Positions 11,096 through 23,887 of a stretch of 64,000 bases of DNA are shown in pieces. Position 1 is the stretch's first letter, and the number at the start of each line of letters is the position of its first letter. Both the position numbers and the translations under genes were made by a program. The DNA is from Megaleporinus macrocephalus (Eukaryota > Chordata > Actinopteri > Characiformes > Anostomidae). The stretch covers positions 28,697,912 through 28,761,911 of the forward strand of contig CM038708.1 in assembly GCA_021613375.1 (NCBI GenBank), given 5' to 3'. The notes beneath the pieces were generated by a model. That model did not search any database and had not been told where the DNA came from. It saw nothing but the letters and a program-made list of their open reading frames with translations.

Positions 11096-12776
11096 CTGCA
11101 GAAAACAAAGATGCACATGTTCCCAGAATTGATAGGAAACCAATTACAATCTATTTGAAATTTATTAAAAAACATTTCCAAAAACGTAGCGATGCTGTCC
11201 ACAATATCTAAAAAACTATAATGTGTAAATCATTTAAACCCTAAGTTTAACTGAAGATAGTACAAAGGTAATGTATCACACCTGAGACTTTTATTGTTTT
11301 TTGAAAAATACATGCACATTTGAATTTGATGTCAGGAGCACATTTCAAAAAGTTTAGATGGGACAACAAAAGACTGGCACATTTACATAATTAAAAACAA
11401 TAAATGTCTGGTGGAAAATCTCACAACTGTTTAATTGGCAACAGGTATGTAACAAGATAAAGTGTAGAAAGAACATCTTGATCATTTAACTGTACTTATC
11501 TAACTTACTGCACTTTGATTACCTGCTCTGTGTGATACTTTAAATCTTGTACTCTAGATACGTCTGTCTGTCTGTCTGTCTGTCTGTCTATTATGTCTCT
11601 GGAAGTAAAAATGGGGACGGGCTGACCACCAACACTGGGTTCACAAGCAGTACAAGCATTCAAAAATAACATTTCTCAACAGAAAATAGTAAAGAACTTA
11701 GAGATTTCATTCCCTACACTACATAATATCATTACAATATTCAAGAATCGGGTGAAATCTCTGTATGTAAAGGAAGAGTCTGAAAACCTATATTGGATGT
11801 TCGTGATCTTCATTCACCTCAGACGACACTGCATTGAAAACAGACACGATTCTGTAGTGGAAATCACTGCAGGGGCTTAATTCATCACTGCAGCTACAAA
11901 TACAAGTTTAAACCATGCAAAGAAACCTGTATAAACAGATCCACTGTCTAATCTGTGAAGACACCATTAATGCTAAACAATAAAAACGGGTTCTGGAGAA
12001 ACACATGCTGCCGTCCAGATGACAGATTCTTTCAGGGAAGGTTTATTTCAGCAGCACTACATCAAACCTCTTTCTGCACGTATTACAACAGCACTGCTCT
12101 GTCCTACAATAGTCTGAGTGCAGGTTAAATGTTAAATGCATGTTTTATAAATAGTGGCTACAATAACAACAAGTTTTATTAAACTTACTAGAAAAATAGT
12201 TCTCTTGTAAACGGGATATAAAAATACAAATAAAGTTAAGGGCCTGTTTACACCTTGCTTTGGCATGTAATATTTTAATCCCATCACATTTCAATTTCAC
12301 TTAGGTGGTCAGTCAGGGGTGGTCAGCAACAGATCACGATGTATAACTGTTGTACACAGTTATGTGAGTGGACACGTGTCTGCCGAGCGGTGACTAGCAC
12401 AATGATAGGAAAAGCAAATTAGCAAAAATTCCAATCAATAGCTTTCTTGAACTCTGGGCAGATGCAAGTGTGTTAATTAAATCATAATAGAGTAAAAAAT
12501 AAAATAGAAACAATGTAGGACAAGCTTTTTATACAAACACATCTTCACACCAGTAGCAAGACATGACAGTTAACAGTGAACCCTACTCTAGCATGTAAGG
12601 TACATGAGGGAATTATGACATCATAAAGGAATTCTTTAGAATGTTTAGAACTGAGAGAGCTTAGAATGTCGAGGTTCACTTTCAGCGCTGAGGAGCTACA
12701 AAACACATCCAAGTGATTTTCTCCTGATCGTGACTTTGATCGCATGAACTCTTTTTAATTTAAGCAATAAATTAGA
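11096..12776. other. DOCK intron, with a (CTGT)n run
   Basis: Non-coding sequence inside the ~9.3-kb DOCK intron. It holds a (CTGT)n microsatellite at about 11562-11589. No other element is recognised. Confidence 0.5.
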
Positions 12777-15310
12777 ATGAGCACAAACAACTGGAACACT
12801 GGCCAGACCTGGATGGAGCTGGTGCAACTTCCCACATTTGGACCACAGTTTGTTTCCAATTATGGTAAGAAAATCTTTTTTTACATTTTTTTTAGTTTAG
12901 TTACACCAAGAACTTCCTATAAAATCACATTTCAATTAATAATTTACTCCGCTGCTAGCATTATCTATTTCTTAACAGATTTAAAAGATGTACATTTCCA
13001 TCATCTGCAGTTCTGCCATGGTCAGTTGGTACTGATCCCATTTTTAGGAAAAGTTTAAATGCCAGTGCGGAGCTGTTAGTTAACAGCAGTTGTCTGAGGT
13101 GGCAGATTGTAACTGCTGCATTATTTAAGGAGGAATGGGAAATTTTAAATAAGGTGCTGACAAACAAGAAGTCACACACAAAATGGTAAGCACGCATGTA
13201 CAGCTGTAGCCTGTAGCGAGACGTTGCCATCGAAAATAAACTATCCACTCATTAGCCGCCAACAACGTAGCAGTTCCTCGCTTCCTTGTTTATTCAAAAA
13301 ACTAGCCCGTTATCACCAAACTTAGTTTTTCTTCATTTGTTTAAGAATTATATCTGACCCAATCAGCTACAGCCATTTCCTCTTCTCTTTCACTTCACAA
13401 GGAAAGCTCTAAAATGATAAGTGAACGGTTTTCTACACTCAGATCTATTCAGCTAACAAGAGTACCAGTCAGTGCTTCAGCGCCTATAACCCAGACATGA
13501 AGGTGGATATGTCACAGCTTAACAAGCAGATTCCTGCTTCCCTACTTGACGTAAGAAGGGAGCTGAACCTGAATGGCTCGCTGAAGCTATGTTTTCTGAT
13601 CTAGGCAACACATGAACAATGACTGTGTTGTCTTACTTCATAGTTTACAGGGACTTTAGAAACCCAAATGTACTAAACCACTTTACAGGGGTGTTTTTAT
13701 TACTCCAATAAAAGAAATGTAAAGCAATAACAAAAATAAATATATTAATGTACATGTAAATGACATGTAAACTAAAAATAAGCAATTGTTTAAAAAAAAA
13801 TTATAATCTCAACCTTTTCCTTCACAGTCATGCCCTGGAACCCTCCTATCTATGGGAACTATGGCTTATGGCAGTCTGTGGAAACTTTCTTGCTCCCGCC
13901 TGGTTACGTTCTAAACTGCCAGGATGAGGAACACAGTTTTGTCACATGTGTGGAACCAGGGGTCTGGAACCCCACTACACCTAAAGAGCAGGACCCCCCA
14001 AAGGGCAAATCTGAGAAGCTCATACTCCCTGTTGCAGAGCATTTGGATAGCCCACACGTCAACAGTGTTGCACAGCAAGACACAATGGAGACACTGGAGG
14101 ACAATGAGACGGGTCTGCAACAGTGGTTTGATTCTTCAGGTCAACCTGCCATTTCTGATGAGGCTCTTATGGACCTCATCCGTGACTTCATTAGTGAAAT
14201 AAACGACCCAGATACTGACTTCGATTTAGATGGTAGCTCTCTATACAGACACTCACTTACATTTACAATTTAACTTGGAGTTGTTTAAATAACTTATTTT
14301 CCAAACAAACACTACTTTCTGTTCACAGAGTGGATCGCAAGCATTGCTGAAGCCATGGCTGAAGAGACACCAGATTTAAACACTGACAACCAGCTGCTCC
14401 CTACTGACCCTACTACCTCAGAGCAGCACACAACAACAGAGTGGCCAGAGCAGCCATCATCATCTCACATGGGGTTTGAGAACCAACGAGGAACTGTAGG
14501 ACATCTTAAGGGTTCACCAGTGCTTCCTGAACACAACTGGGACGAGGAGGTTATTGGCAAGACCCCTACAATGCCTCAATTAGACAACATCGTCTGCATT
14601 CCAGCTGGACAGATTATCAATCTAGATGGTAAATTCTCTTTAGATCTCTAGATGGTAATCCTTTCTTTATATTAACACAAGTGTATAAGAAAAAAAGAAG
14701 CTGTTAATTAAGTTTGTTTTCTCTAATAAACACTACTTTTTGTTCCTCACAGGAGTGCTCTGGAACCCCCCAAACACTGAACAATTCGGTCCACTGAAAC
14801 TCATACGCTATTTGCTGCCGCCAGGTTACGTTCTAAACACTCCAGGTGATACAGGTCATGTCAGAGACCTAAGGGTCAACATCAATGCAGCACCCAGTAC
14901 TGCTTTCCCCCCATCAGCAGGTAAGCTTTCTAATACACATTTATCACACTCACATCCTGAATTCAGACAACAGAACACATGAAGAAGTGTGTTAACAGAT
15001 TTAGTTTGCACTACTGTATTGTTGGTTATTTTTAACACTGTGGGGTAAATAAGTTGTATTTTTGTGTGATATAAATGAGATTATTATTATTATGGTGTTA
15101 GGTTTGCAGGTATAGTAGAGAACCGTGCTTTAAGCACTATACAATCTTATAAGAAGCAGTTCTGATTATTGCTTGTTACTTGCAGATCTACATGATCATC
15201 AGCTGAAAAAGAAACAAAAGAGGAAGAGGAAGAGGAGGAGCACCCCTGATAAAGAGGACATAGACCAGCCCCCAACTTCCAGGCCTCGAACTGACACCTT
15301 CCAAAACTAA
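12777..15310 (+). CDS. Unrecognised gene with repeated WNPP/LLPPGYVLN exons
   Basis: My model joins 12777-12864, 13828-14232, 14329-14628, 14753-14920 and 15186-15310 (361 codons plus stop); every internal junction is phase 1 with GT/AG borders. The start is ATG at 12777 (MSTNNWNTGQTWMELVQ). Exons 2 and 4 of the model open with related modules: MPWNPPIYGNYGLWQSVETF then LLPPGYVLN, and GVLWNPPNTEQFGPLKLIRY then LLPPGYVLN. Exon 2 continues with an acidic stretch (ISDEALMDLIRDFISEIND). The last exon is strongly basic (KKKQKRKRKRR), like a nuclear localisation signal. I do not recognise the family, and no signal peptide or membrane segment is apparent. The gene is nested in a DOCK intron on the opposite strand, and a decayed second copy follows at 17.6-18.6 kb. 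The exon at 12777 is the least certain part. Confidence 0.6.
13453..13550 (+). CDS. Possible optional exon of the WNPP gene
   Basis: After ATTCAG, an open stretch reads ANKSTSQCFSAYNPDMKVD and continues to IPASLLD before GTAAGA. It joins in frame to the exon ending 12864, but leaves in phase 0 whereas the exon at 13828 needs phase 1. If included it would shift the frame downstream. It may be an alternative exon, a chance frame, or a sign that the first exon belongs elsewhere. Confidence 0.25.
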
Positions 15311-15398
15311 GACTGCTAAAAATGATGTCATAGTTTAAACTAAAGAAAATATTATCCACTTTAAAGACACATTTAAAACTCATGTAACATAGTTATAA

Positions 15399-15404
15399 AA
15401 TAAA
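15399..15404 (+). promoter_or_regulatory. Polyadenylation signal after the WNPP gene
   Basis: AATAAA about 90 bp after the stop codon at 15308-15310, in the sense direction, giving a compact 3' UTR. Confidence 0.6.
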
Positions 15405-15639
15405 GGAGTTAATCAGTTTCACTCTTATTGATTGATTTTCTTTTTTTTTGTGAACATATTTTTAGTTATTTTTCGTTTGTGCCTTCCCCCCACGGGTCCC
15501 ACCCCCACCCCTACTGACAGACCCCAACACAATTATGGTAGAACAGAGTTACATCTAAAGAGCATGTTCAAAAAAACAGGTGAACCAGTTTAGACATGAC
15601 TATCTCTAATCAACGTGATAAAACCTTTACATATAATTT

Positions 15640-16960
15640 TATGTCTGAGCCTATCAGGGACAGTGGGCGGCAACTCGAAGTGGGATCTTTGTCCTTTTTT
15701 AAAAGAACAAATATAATAGCCATATTAACTTGTTGAGGAAAGGAGCCTTTTTTATTTGAATAATTTATCATTTCGAATAGATGGGGCCCAATTCAGTCCA
15801 AAAAGTTCACTAGGAATTCCATCTAAACCTGGAGACTTGCCTTTATTCGTACACTGAAGTGCCGATTTCAATTCATCAAGAGATACTGGTTCAGCTAATG
15901 AGACTGCACTGGAATCTGTAAGATGTGATATGTTAAGGGAGGAGAGAAAAGATAAAGTGGTATCAGTGTTATGGTTTGACTCAGATGTATATAGTTCTGA
16001 ATAGAAAGAAGAAATGCTGCATTAATATCAGTTTGGTCAGTCAAGATCTCACCGGATGCAGATTTTACAGGAGAAATATTAGCAAGTTTTTTGTTACTAC
16101 GTAATCTTAGAGCCTATAAGTGACTTGTTCTGATCATTGTATAAGAAACTCTGTCTTTTATCTGAGTAACTGATTGAGTTCTTGTTTTATGATAAAGATT
16201 TTACTAGCCGTATCCTCCGAAATAGACTCTGGTTAGAGTTCTCAAGAAATGTCAACTGATATTCAAGGTTGAGTATCTTTTGAAGGTGTTGTTTATTATT
16301 CCATGAAGTGTACGATATTGAATTATTTCTAATAAAGCCCTTTACTGCATCTCAAAGTATACGTGGATCATCAACCGAGTCTTGATTCACTTTAATAAAC
16401 TCGTTTAATTCTGCTTTAAACTGTGTACAATAATCTTTATCTTTAATAATTTGGTATTGAAGCACCATCGTGGTGATTGAGGAGTTATTATTAATCTGAG
16501 AAAGTTACTGTTATGATCTGATAAAGACAAAGCCCAAATATCTACCATGGGTGCTAATAGGAAAAGAGAACCAGATATAAAAACATAATCAATTCAGGAG
16601 TATGTTCTATGTCTGAGAACACCATAGATCTATAAGAGAAGATGAAGCTATGCGTTGTCTGAGTTTCTCTGTACACTGATTCTGCCAGTGAGGTTCAGTA
16701 TTCCCAGACCTATCCAAGTTGTGAGTCATAACTGCGTTCATATCTGACCCTAGAAACCCCTCACAGTCTGACATACCCAAAATATGATCCAAAATTAGAG
16801 AATATTGTATATAGATACATAGAGTTTGATGTTGCATTAAAATATATGTTGTTACTTCTGTAAAGCTGTTCCAGTGAATTTGTCCTCTCTGATACACTCT
16901 GTGTCCCCAGAGCACTCTTTACTGCCGAATCTTAAATTAAATTAAGATTTCCCACAAATT
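15640..16960 (-). mobile_element. Decayed L1/Tx1-type LINE fragment
   Basis: Minus-strand traces of a non-LTR retrotransposon. Around 15780-15890 the translation SLDELKSALQCTNKGKSPGL followed by DGIPSELFG is the start of an L1-like reverse transcriptase. Around 16607-16915 an endonuclease-end block reads GSDMNAVM, LDRSGNTEPHWQNQC and SLIDLW. The frames are broken repeatedly and the catalytic reverse-transcriptase motifs are not seen, so this is a fossil. The exact ends are not determined. Confidence 0.7.
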
Positions 16961-17629
16961 CACATTACAGAAGCAAATATTCATTTAGGAATTTGATCTA
17001 ATCGTACAGCATTTATCTCCAGTTAGGAAATCCAAAACTATTCAATGGAGGTTGATAATATATTGTTATGTCTTATGAGTTATTGATCTTATAAGCAACT
17101 GTCCATATGTGCACAACTCATGTGCTAATATCATTAATTTAAATAATGTTGAAAATACAAGTTAGAGCTGCTGTTACCAATTTGAAAAAATCAAAACACA
17201 ACTAAAGTCTGATAAACTGCTGTGCATCAGAGCATTATCGCTCCTCAGTTTTGTTTACAAACATTTAAGCGGCATTTTAGCAGCCACGCTAGCTGCCCTG
17301 TTAGCCGCGATGCTATTCCTCCTAATAAACACTGACACATTCAGCTCTGTCACCTCATTATTCACCACCATCACAGTAATATTTTATCTGACCAGTTTTA
17401 ATGGACGTGTGAAGGTTATATCAGGAATGTTGACGACACCTTTGCTGATCTGCTAGGCATCCACTAACTGCAGTATGTAATACTGACACTACATCAGATG
17501 ACAACCAGATCTGGAAGCCACTAAACCTGAAGAGCTGAGCACATGTCAGCCTCTAGCAGACTTTAACTTTCTAATACAGCCAATCAGAGGAGCTCATATT
17601 GCCCAGTGTGGAGTATTGTGATAACAGAG

Positions 17630-18560
17630 TTTCAATAAACACAATAGTGACACTGGAGGACACAGCGAGGGTCTGTAACAACAGTGATTTGGTTTTTCAC
17701 ACATGCCTCAACATGGCATTTATGATGAGTCTCTCATGAACCTCATTAGAGACTTTACAAGTAACACTGACATCCCAGATGCTGACATCGATATAGATTG
17801 TAGCTCTCTGTACAGACACTCACTCACATCTACAAAAGAAGCAGTTACTTAAAGAGTTCATCAACAAAACCTTTGATCTGACAGCAAAGACAGCTTTAAA
17901 CACTGACAACCAGCCACTCTCTACAGTAAGCCTGGTGGATACTATCTCAAAATATAATAAAATAGCAGAGGATCCATCACCATCTCACGCCATGTAGTGT
18001 GAGGACCAGAAAGTGACTGCAGGAAAGAAGTGAAACATTATCTACACTTTAAAAGGACAGATTATTTATCTAGACGGTAAACTCTCGAAAATCTTCATTA
18101 TATTTACATGTAGGTTTATATCAATGTGTATCAACATTACATTATATTTATCTTAGAAATAAACTAAACAAACTTTCTTTTTCTATTAAATACACTTTTT
18201 ATTCACAGACCTAAAAATGGACAACCATTAACAACCCAACACTGATGTCATCTCACCCATATTGTGAATTTGGACAACAGAACACATTATGGTTGTAATT
18301 TGGTAGCAGTTTTTTTTTCAGTTTTTCAGTAAAACAGAAATAATAAAGCCACTGAAATAAATTATTCTTACTTTATTTTTTATGACACACCCTGCTTTGT
18401 TTGCATTATTTAATTAAATTCTAAATTAATTTAGTTTAAAGCAGTTCTTATCCATCTATGTTATCTGCAGATCTACTAAAACAGTCACTGAAGAAAAGAC
18501 CAAACAGGAGAAGTGACACCTTCCAGACCTCGAACAGACTCCACTACAGATACTGTTTAA
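17630..18560 (+). pseudogene. Decayed second copy of the WNPP gene
   Basis: Blocks match the gene at 12.8-15.3 kb in order. 17655-17840 resembles the acidic part of its second exon (GATGAGTCTCTCATGAACCT; AGCTCTCTGTACAGACACTC). 17890-18080 resembles the next exon (TTTAAACACTGACAACCAGC; GGACAGATTATTTATCTAGA). 18470-18545 resembles the basic last exon (AACAGGAGAAGTGACACCTT). Stops and indels interrupt all frames, the donor after the acidic block is changed (GATTGTAG against GATGGTAG), and the WNPP modules are not visible. It reads as a tandem-duplicate pseudogene. Confidence 0.75.
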
Positions 18561-18894
18561 TATCATCTTTGTTTACTCTGAACATGCTCTGACCCTGCTG
18601 AAGACAATCAATGACATCTGGCAAATGCTACAGAGATTAATTTTACTATCTTAGTAGACGCTCGAAAAGCAGCTCCCTACTGCTGGTGCCTCAATAAACA
18701 TACTTATATTTCCAACAAGTCGAGTTTGTTATTTATACTGTGTTTGTGTTTACGTGTTTATGTGCAATGTGAGTAAAGCCTCAGATCAAAAGCATGTATA
18801 AACGGTTTCAGGAGAGAATAAAAAATAAAAGAAGATGTTCCACTGCCACGTTTGAGTGAAAAGAGAAACAGTACATTTAACAAATACTGCAGTT

Positions 18895-19478
18895 AGCTAC
18901 TAGCTGCATCAGGTTTCCACAAGACTCTGGAACATGGTTGAGGAGATTCACTTCCAATCAGCAACAAGAGCACTAGTGAGGTGGTGTGAGGAGGTGAGTG
19001 TGTTCTGCAGTACTTCAGCAGAAGTCTAACACTGTACATGGTGGTCTTGGGCTTATGTGTGACTGCTCGGCTTGTGTGGTTGTCATGGAAATCTGATCCA
19101 TGAAGCTCCTGAAGAACAAGAGTAATGAGTTTTCCAAAAGGAGTCTGAATTGGTATTAAGGAACTGAGGACAGATGATCGCAGTGTGCTTCAGCAATTAG
19201 TGGTCGGGCTCTGTGAACAGAGGTCTACCGTTTCACAGCTGAGCTGTTGTTGCTGCTAGACATTTTCAGAGTAACAGACAAACTGACGTGTTACAAAAGT
19301 AGTAACAAGATCACAGAGTCACGCTGAAAGTCACTGAGCTCTTAGTGAGACCTCTTCTACTGTCAGTGTTGGTCTATGGACACTGCATGGCTGTATATTT
19401 CATGCAATGGGTCTGACTGACCCTGACCCTGCCAAACCCATTCAAATATGTCCACATACTTTTGTCCATGTAGTGTAT
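18895..19478. mobile_element. Fish MITE related to Tc1, decayed
   Basis: Contains CATCAGGTTTCCACAAGACT, then GGAACATGGTTGAGGAGATT and CAGCAACAAGAGCACTAGTG, and ends with CCACATACTTTTGTCCATG then TAGTGTA. This order and right end are those of a common teleost MITE whose other end mirrors CATATAGTGTA-type sequence. The left terminus is not clear here. Confidence 0.6.
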
Positions 19479-20387
19479 CTGCCGGCTTGCTTAAGACTGA
19501 AACAAGTTAGAATGCTCAGGCTAATACTGACCAGAGCACCGGTGCACAGTGGACCTATTCAGTAATAATCATTCAGTGAAGAACAGGATCTATTGCTACT
19601 AATTAATATAAAAATATATTAAATCTACTCTCACTCATTTGTTATTTCATTCTGTTCACTCCTCCTCTCACTCTATCTCTCTCAGATGGGATGAGTTGTT
19701 CTTCAGTTGTGTTGTATTAAGCTTACATCAGTTCCAGTAAGCAATGTCATTGCTCCAAGTTTGGCAGTGAAAGCAGAAGGCTGTGGGGCCACTGTTTATA
19801 ATCTACTATTCAGTAATGATGCTGGTGAATAATGTTTCTAACTGTTCAAGCTGCTTCTGGCTCTGACTAAAACACAACCCTGGACATAAAATGTGATTAA
19901 GCTAACTAAGACACAGACATACATACACAAGCAGAGTCTTAAACTAAAAACACACAACAAAAACCTCTCAGCACCGAGTACCAGCAAAATTCAGTACCAT
20001 GACAAACAACTCTTGAGTATCTTCACAACATGAACAAGCAGTTGCTCACTTATAAGAAAGCCTTTAGGTGACCGAATACTAAACCTACAGTTTAACTACT
20101 GTCTTAGCAGCAGAGCATTCAGAGCATTTGATGATCTGCCTCAAGACGTGTAACAAATCCAGCATGTCCACATTGTGTACAGCAAAGAGGATCAGCATAT
20201 GTTTTCTGTTTTCTAGGATGACTAAGCACTCACAGCTTTTACTGTTGGACTGTAAACGTTTCTGAGCAAGTGCTGAAGTGCATCTAGATCAGAATGTTTA
20301 TATATATATATATGTATTTGTAAAGGGGTTACCTCCCTGGTACAAAGTCTAGAACATCTAAGGACAACACAAAATAAATATACCTAC
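19479..20387. other. DOCK intron, nothing recognised
   Basis: No exon or complete repeat seen; only a short TA run near 20300. Confidence 0.4.
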
Positions 20388-20618
20388 CTGGGTTGGAAAG
20401 CGTAGAAGTGATTCAGAGACCCTCTGGATTGTAGGTAAGCTATTGAATTTGCCAGCGCCCCCCGCCTCTCCTCCCTCTGTCTCCGTGGGTGTCTGAGGGG
20501 AGCCCTCTGTCAGCATCTCTCTTACACACGATGGGTTTAGGTCCACATGGAAATCTTCTGAGATCTTGCAACCTTTGGCCACGTCAAATAAAGCAAGAGT
20601 GATGAAGAAGGGCTCCAC
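20388..20618 (-). CDS. DOCK-D exon with VEPFF...ALFD block
   Basis: Minus strand: CTGACACCAG precedes GTGGAGCCC, and CCAACCCAG is followed by GTAGGTA. The 77 codons start VEPFFITLALFDVAKGCKIS then EDFHVDLN, and end with SESLLRFPTQ. VEPFF..LALFD...KISEDFHVDLN is the conserved zizimin segment that directly precedes GIFSV in the family, exactly as here after splicing to 10973-11095. A variable linker rich in T, E and G (about residues 38-58) lies between. Phase 0 at both ends. Confidence 0.9.
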
Positions 20619-21751
20619 CTGGTGTCAGAAGGAAGGTGATCAAGGTGAGGTGGTAAAATAGACTGAAGTAATAACAGACTGAAGGTATTTATATTTATTA
20701 TATTAGCACAAAGTGATTATCACATGTTCACATAATACTTATAATAAGTCTACACTGGTGCATGATCACTACACTGCTAATGGCTGTGATATCATTTGAG
20801 ATCGGACTCCTGAATACAATCCAATCACACAATAAATCTATTTAGAAATTGCAGACACTCACACTGGGTGATGCCAATGATGTAGGTACTGTAGAGTTTG
20901 AGTTTGTTCTAAAATAAATCATTTAAAATCTCATATTCTACATTTTTCTTGTATTGTTTTCTGTTATTACATTTATGTTGTTTATGTTTTTAAAAAATCA
21001 GTAATTATAAATTTCTCTATTGACCACTTTCCAACCTCTCTTCAGTCGTTTTACAATTAAACAGGCTGATTTTGGTGCTGTGTATTTAAGAACAGCATAT
21101 GTAAATGACCTCTGTACTGATTGCCTATTCTTTACTGTGTCTAGATGAATACGTTAATTTACTGTAAATGTGTTTGGTTTGTTTATTAACTGTAAATGGG
21201 CAGTTTTTGCAGTTTAATTTTCACAGATGGATTTACAAACATTGAACAGTAAATTGAACCTTGTTTGTGAGATACAACTTGTTTAGTTAAAAAAAGAAAA
21301 ATATTACATCAATACTGGTTGATACACGATATTTCAGAACTTACTTTGTGATTTTATCTGTTATCTGTGTCTGATATCAGGACGATGTTATGAAAAATGT
21401 AATGTCGGAAATCACAAAAATAAATAAAGCTCGCCAAGAAATATTTAGCTGTTCTTATTCAGTGTAAACACTGTTCATTAATTAATGGATCTCAGGATCT
21501 AGAGAAACGATCTTCTGCTGACATTCATTCCTGTTGATTTTATTGAGCTGGTCTGTTTCTCTGGCGTACTGGAGAAGGATGGAGAAGGATGGAGAAGGAT
21601 GGAGAAAGAGACAGAACATTTGTCTGCAGAAAGATCACCAAGAAATATTTAGCTGTTCTTATTCAGTGTAAACATTGTTCATTAATTAAAAAACTAAATT
21701 AAAATAAATTAATTACATGCCTAGTGATCACATTATTATGATTTATTATAC
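20619..21751. other. Intron with a local direct duplication
   Basis: Two copies of about 60 bp (around 21425-21485 and 21635-21695) share CAAGAAATATTTAGCTGTTC and the following TTATTCAGTGTAAACA. Between them are three to four tandem GGAGAAGGAT units (21571-21607). No exon is recognised. Confidence 0.6.
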
Positions 21752-21831
21752 CTTCATCAGTTCTGGATGGAGACTCCGTCCAAAATTTTCTACAATGCTC
21801 TCAGATTTCTCTTGACTACCGGTCTCTTCAT
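21752..21831 (-). CDS. Tentative upstream exon of the DOCK fragment
   Basis: Minus strand: TTTACTCAG precedes ATGAAGAGACC, and CTGATGAAG is followed by GTATAA. After two bases finishing a split codon, 26 codons read EETGSQEKSESIVENFGRSL followed by HPELMK, ending in phase 0, which fits the VEPFF exon at 20618. The splice sites and phase are good, but I cannot confirm the sequence as DOCK from memory, so membership rests on position and phase. Confidence 0.4.
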
Positions 21832-21897
21832 CTGAGTAAAGTAAACATGAACAAGTTCAGAGCATGTTAATAATAAAAGACTCAGATACCAAAATAC

Positions 21898-22819
21898 TAG
21901 AGATGGACCGGTCAGCGTTTTTGAGGTCGATTCCGATCACCTTTCAGCACGATCAGCCGATAGTCGATATCGATCGAGGGCGGGGTTTACGACACGGCAG
22001 GATACATGTAGTTATTTTAGCGCAAGCAAGTCATGAAACATTGTTAAACTGGTTTATTACCATTTTTAACGAGCTGATGTGAAACAGCATAATATTTTTA
22101 ACAAAATTAACAGTAAATAAACAAATATCTCCAATACTGCAATCATTACATTTAGACTCTTAATTTAAAACTAAAACAGCTAATTAATTAAATAAATACA
22201 GTAAAACTGCAGTCCTTTAACACAGACTCTGTTATTTTAAACGACAATCTGTAATCATTAAATGTAGATCTTGAACTGCTGCTGCTGTTCTGTTCGTACT
22301 GGTCAGATCTGGTCTGTACTGGTTATTATCTGTTCTGGGTTATTAGTTTTGTGTTAGCTGTGTGTGCTAGCTCTGCTGTTTACTGATACTCACTGTATTC
22401 AGCTGCGTGTATCAGATAAATAGTGTTAAATGTCTTTGTCTTGTTTTCTGAACGAGAGACGCTGATTTTACTAAAACGTCCTGAATGAGTCTGTCACGAA
22501 CAGTAAACACTGCCAGACGGACATGTTTACTTTCAGCGCTTTCTTTTTCTGCGACGTCGCTTCTTCAGTCAGTCTGTGGAAAATGAAAGGGTGTGTGTTT
22601 CCACCTAGTGGTTCAGAGAGGAATTGCAGGGAGGGGGTTCTCCTCTTACTGGATGAAACACTAGCTGGAAATACAGAAATTAAGTTCATTTGTTTAACGC
22701 CATCGATCAGCTCTCAGGATCGGCTCTGAATTGGAGAAATATCGGCTGATCACTGATCACATATTTTCATTAAAAATCGGCCGATACTGATACATAGTCG
22801 ATCAATCCTTCTATCTCTA
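21898..22819. mobile_element. Non-autonomous hAT element with 8-bp target duplication
   Basis: The left end is TAGAGATGGACCGGTC and the right end is the inverse of TAGAGATAGAAGGATTGATC. Subterminal blocks with repeated CGAT/ATCGGCCGAT palindromes are typical of the common teleost hAT MITEs. The flanks are CAAAATAC (21890-21897) and TAAAATAC (22820-22827), a 7/8 match that fits a hAT target duplication. At 922 bp, and with no open frame resembling a transposase, it depends on another element. Confidence 0.85.
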
Positions 22820-22827
22820 TAAAATAC

Positions 22828-23795
22828 AGATACAGTATCCTGTGTGGAATAGAAAATAACATAAACACCACCAACACTAGAAATTATACCAAATGTATTA
22901 GTGTTCATTCATTTGTCCACTCTTCACTTTTACCCACTCAAGCACCACTTTAACCCTTAAAATCCTTCCAATCTTAAAGTCAATTTGTTCTGCTCTCCAT
23001 CAGCAGGTGTTCCCAAAGGAGTTTAAAGATATGTAGCTGTCAGGAAACCATTATTTAGGCAAACAAAGAAGAAGAAAGAAGAAAACTAAACTCTAAAGCT
23101 GGATGTGAAAAAAGGGTTTACAAACTGATGAGTCTAAATTTATAATCATAATTACTGATATTGTGAAAAACAGAAAATGAACTTCCAAAACTGTGGAGTT
23201 GTGGAGAAATACTCCTGCAGATCTGTTTTTGTAAAAAACTGAAAGCAGGTCTACTGAAAAGAATGGAAGCTGTGTAAGACGGGTCGAGCTGAAGCAGGAG
23301 CAGACGAAGGCAGGGAATGGCGGACACACACGCAAGCTTTTAAATGAAAATGAATAAAAATAAAAAATGAAATAAAAAACAAAATGAAAGGTAAACAAAC
23401 GGGTTACAAAGACAGAGTTACTACAACAACAGAGTTACCACAATGACCAACAAACACAGACAGCAAACACAGGGTATAACAACACTGTTAACGAGAGGGA
23501 ACAGGTGACCGGACTGAACACAAATGGAGAACAGGTGAGCGAGGCGGGGCAAGGGCGGAGACACAGGAGCACATGACAACACAAGAAACGTAAACAGAGG
23601 CACCTGGAACTGACAGGACGTAAACAGAAAGACGAGGACAGGCAGGCGTTACAAGCTGTAATGAGAGGTGAACACACAGTATACTCAGGTGTTCAGGTTT
23701 TCTGTACTTCTGGGTTAAATATGTTTTTTACTGATGTGGAAAAATTATTAACCTGTTATTAACGCCTGTTTTAACTGGAAGTTAAATGAATATTC

Positions 23796-23887
<92 letters not shown>

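Noticed and set aside
22471..22729. Open frames of 68-72 codons on both strands
   Set aside because: They lie within the hAT MITE and show no transposase likeness.
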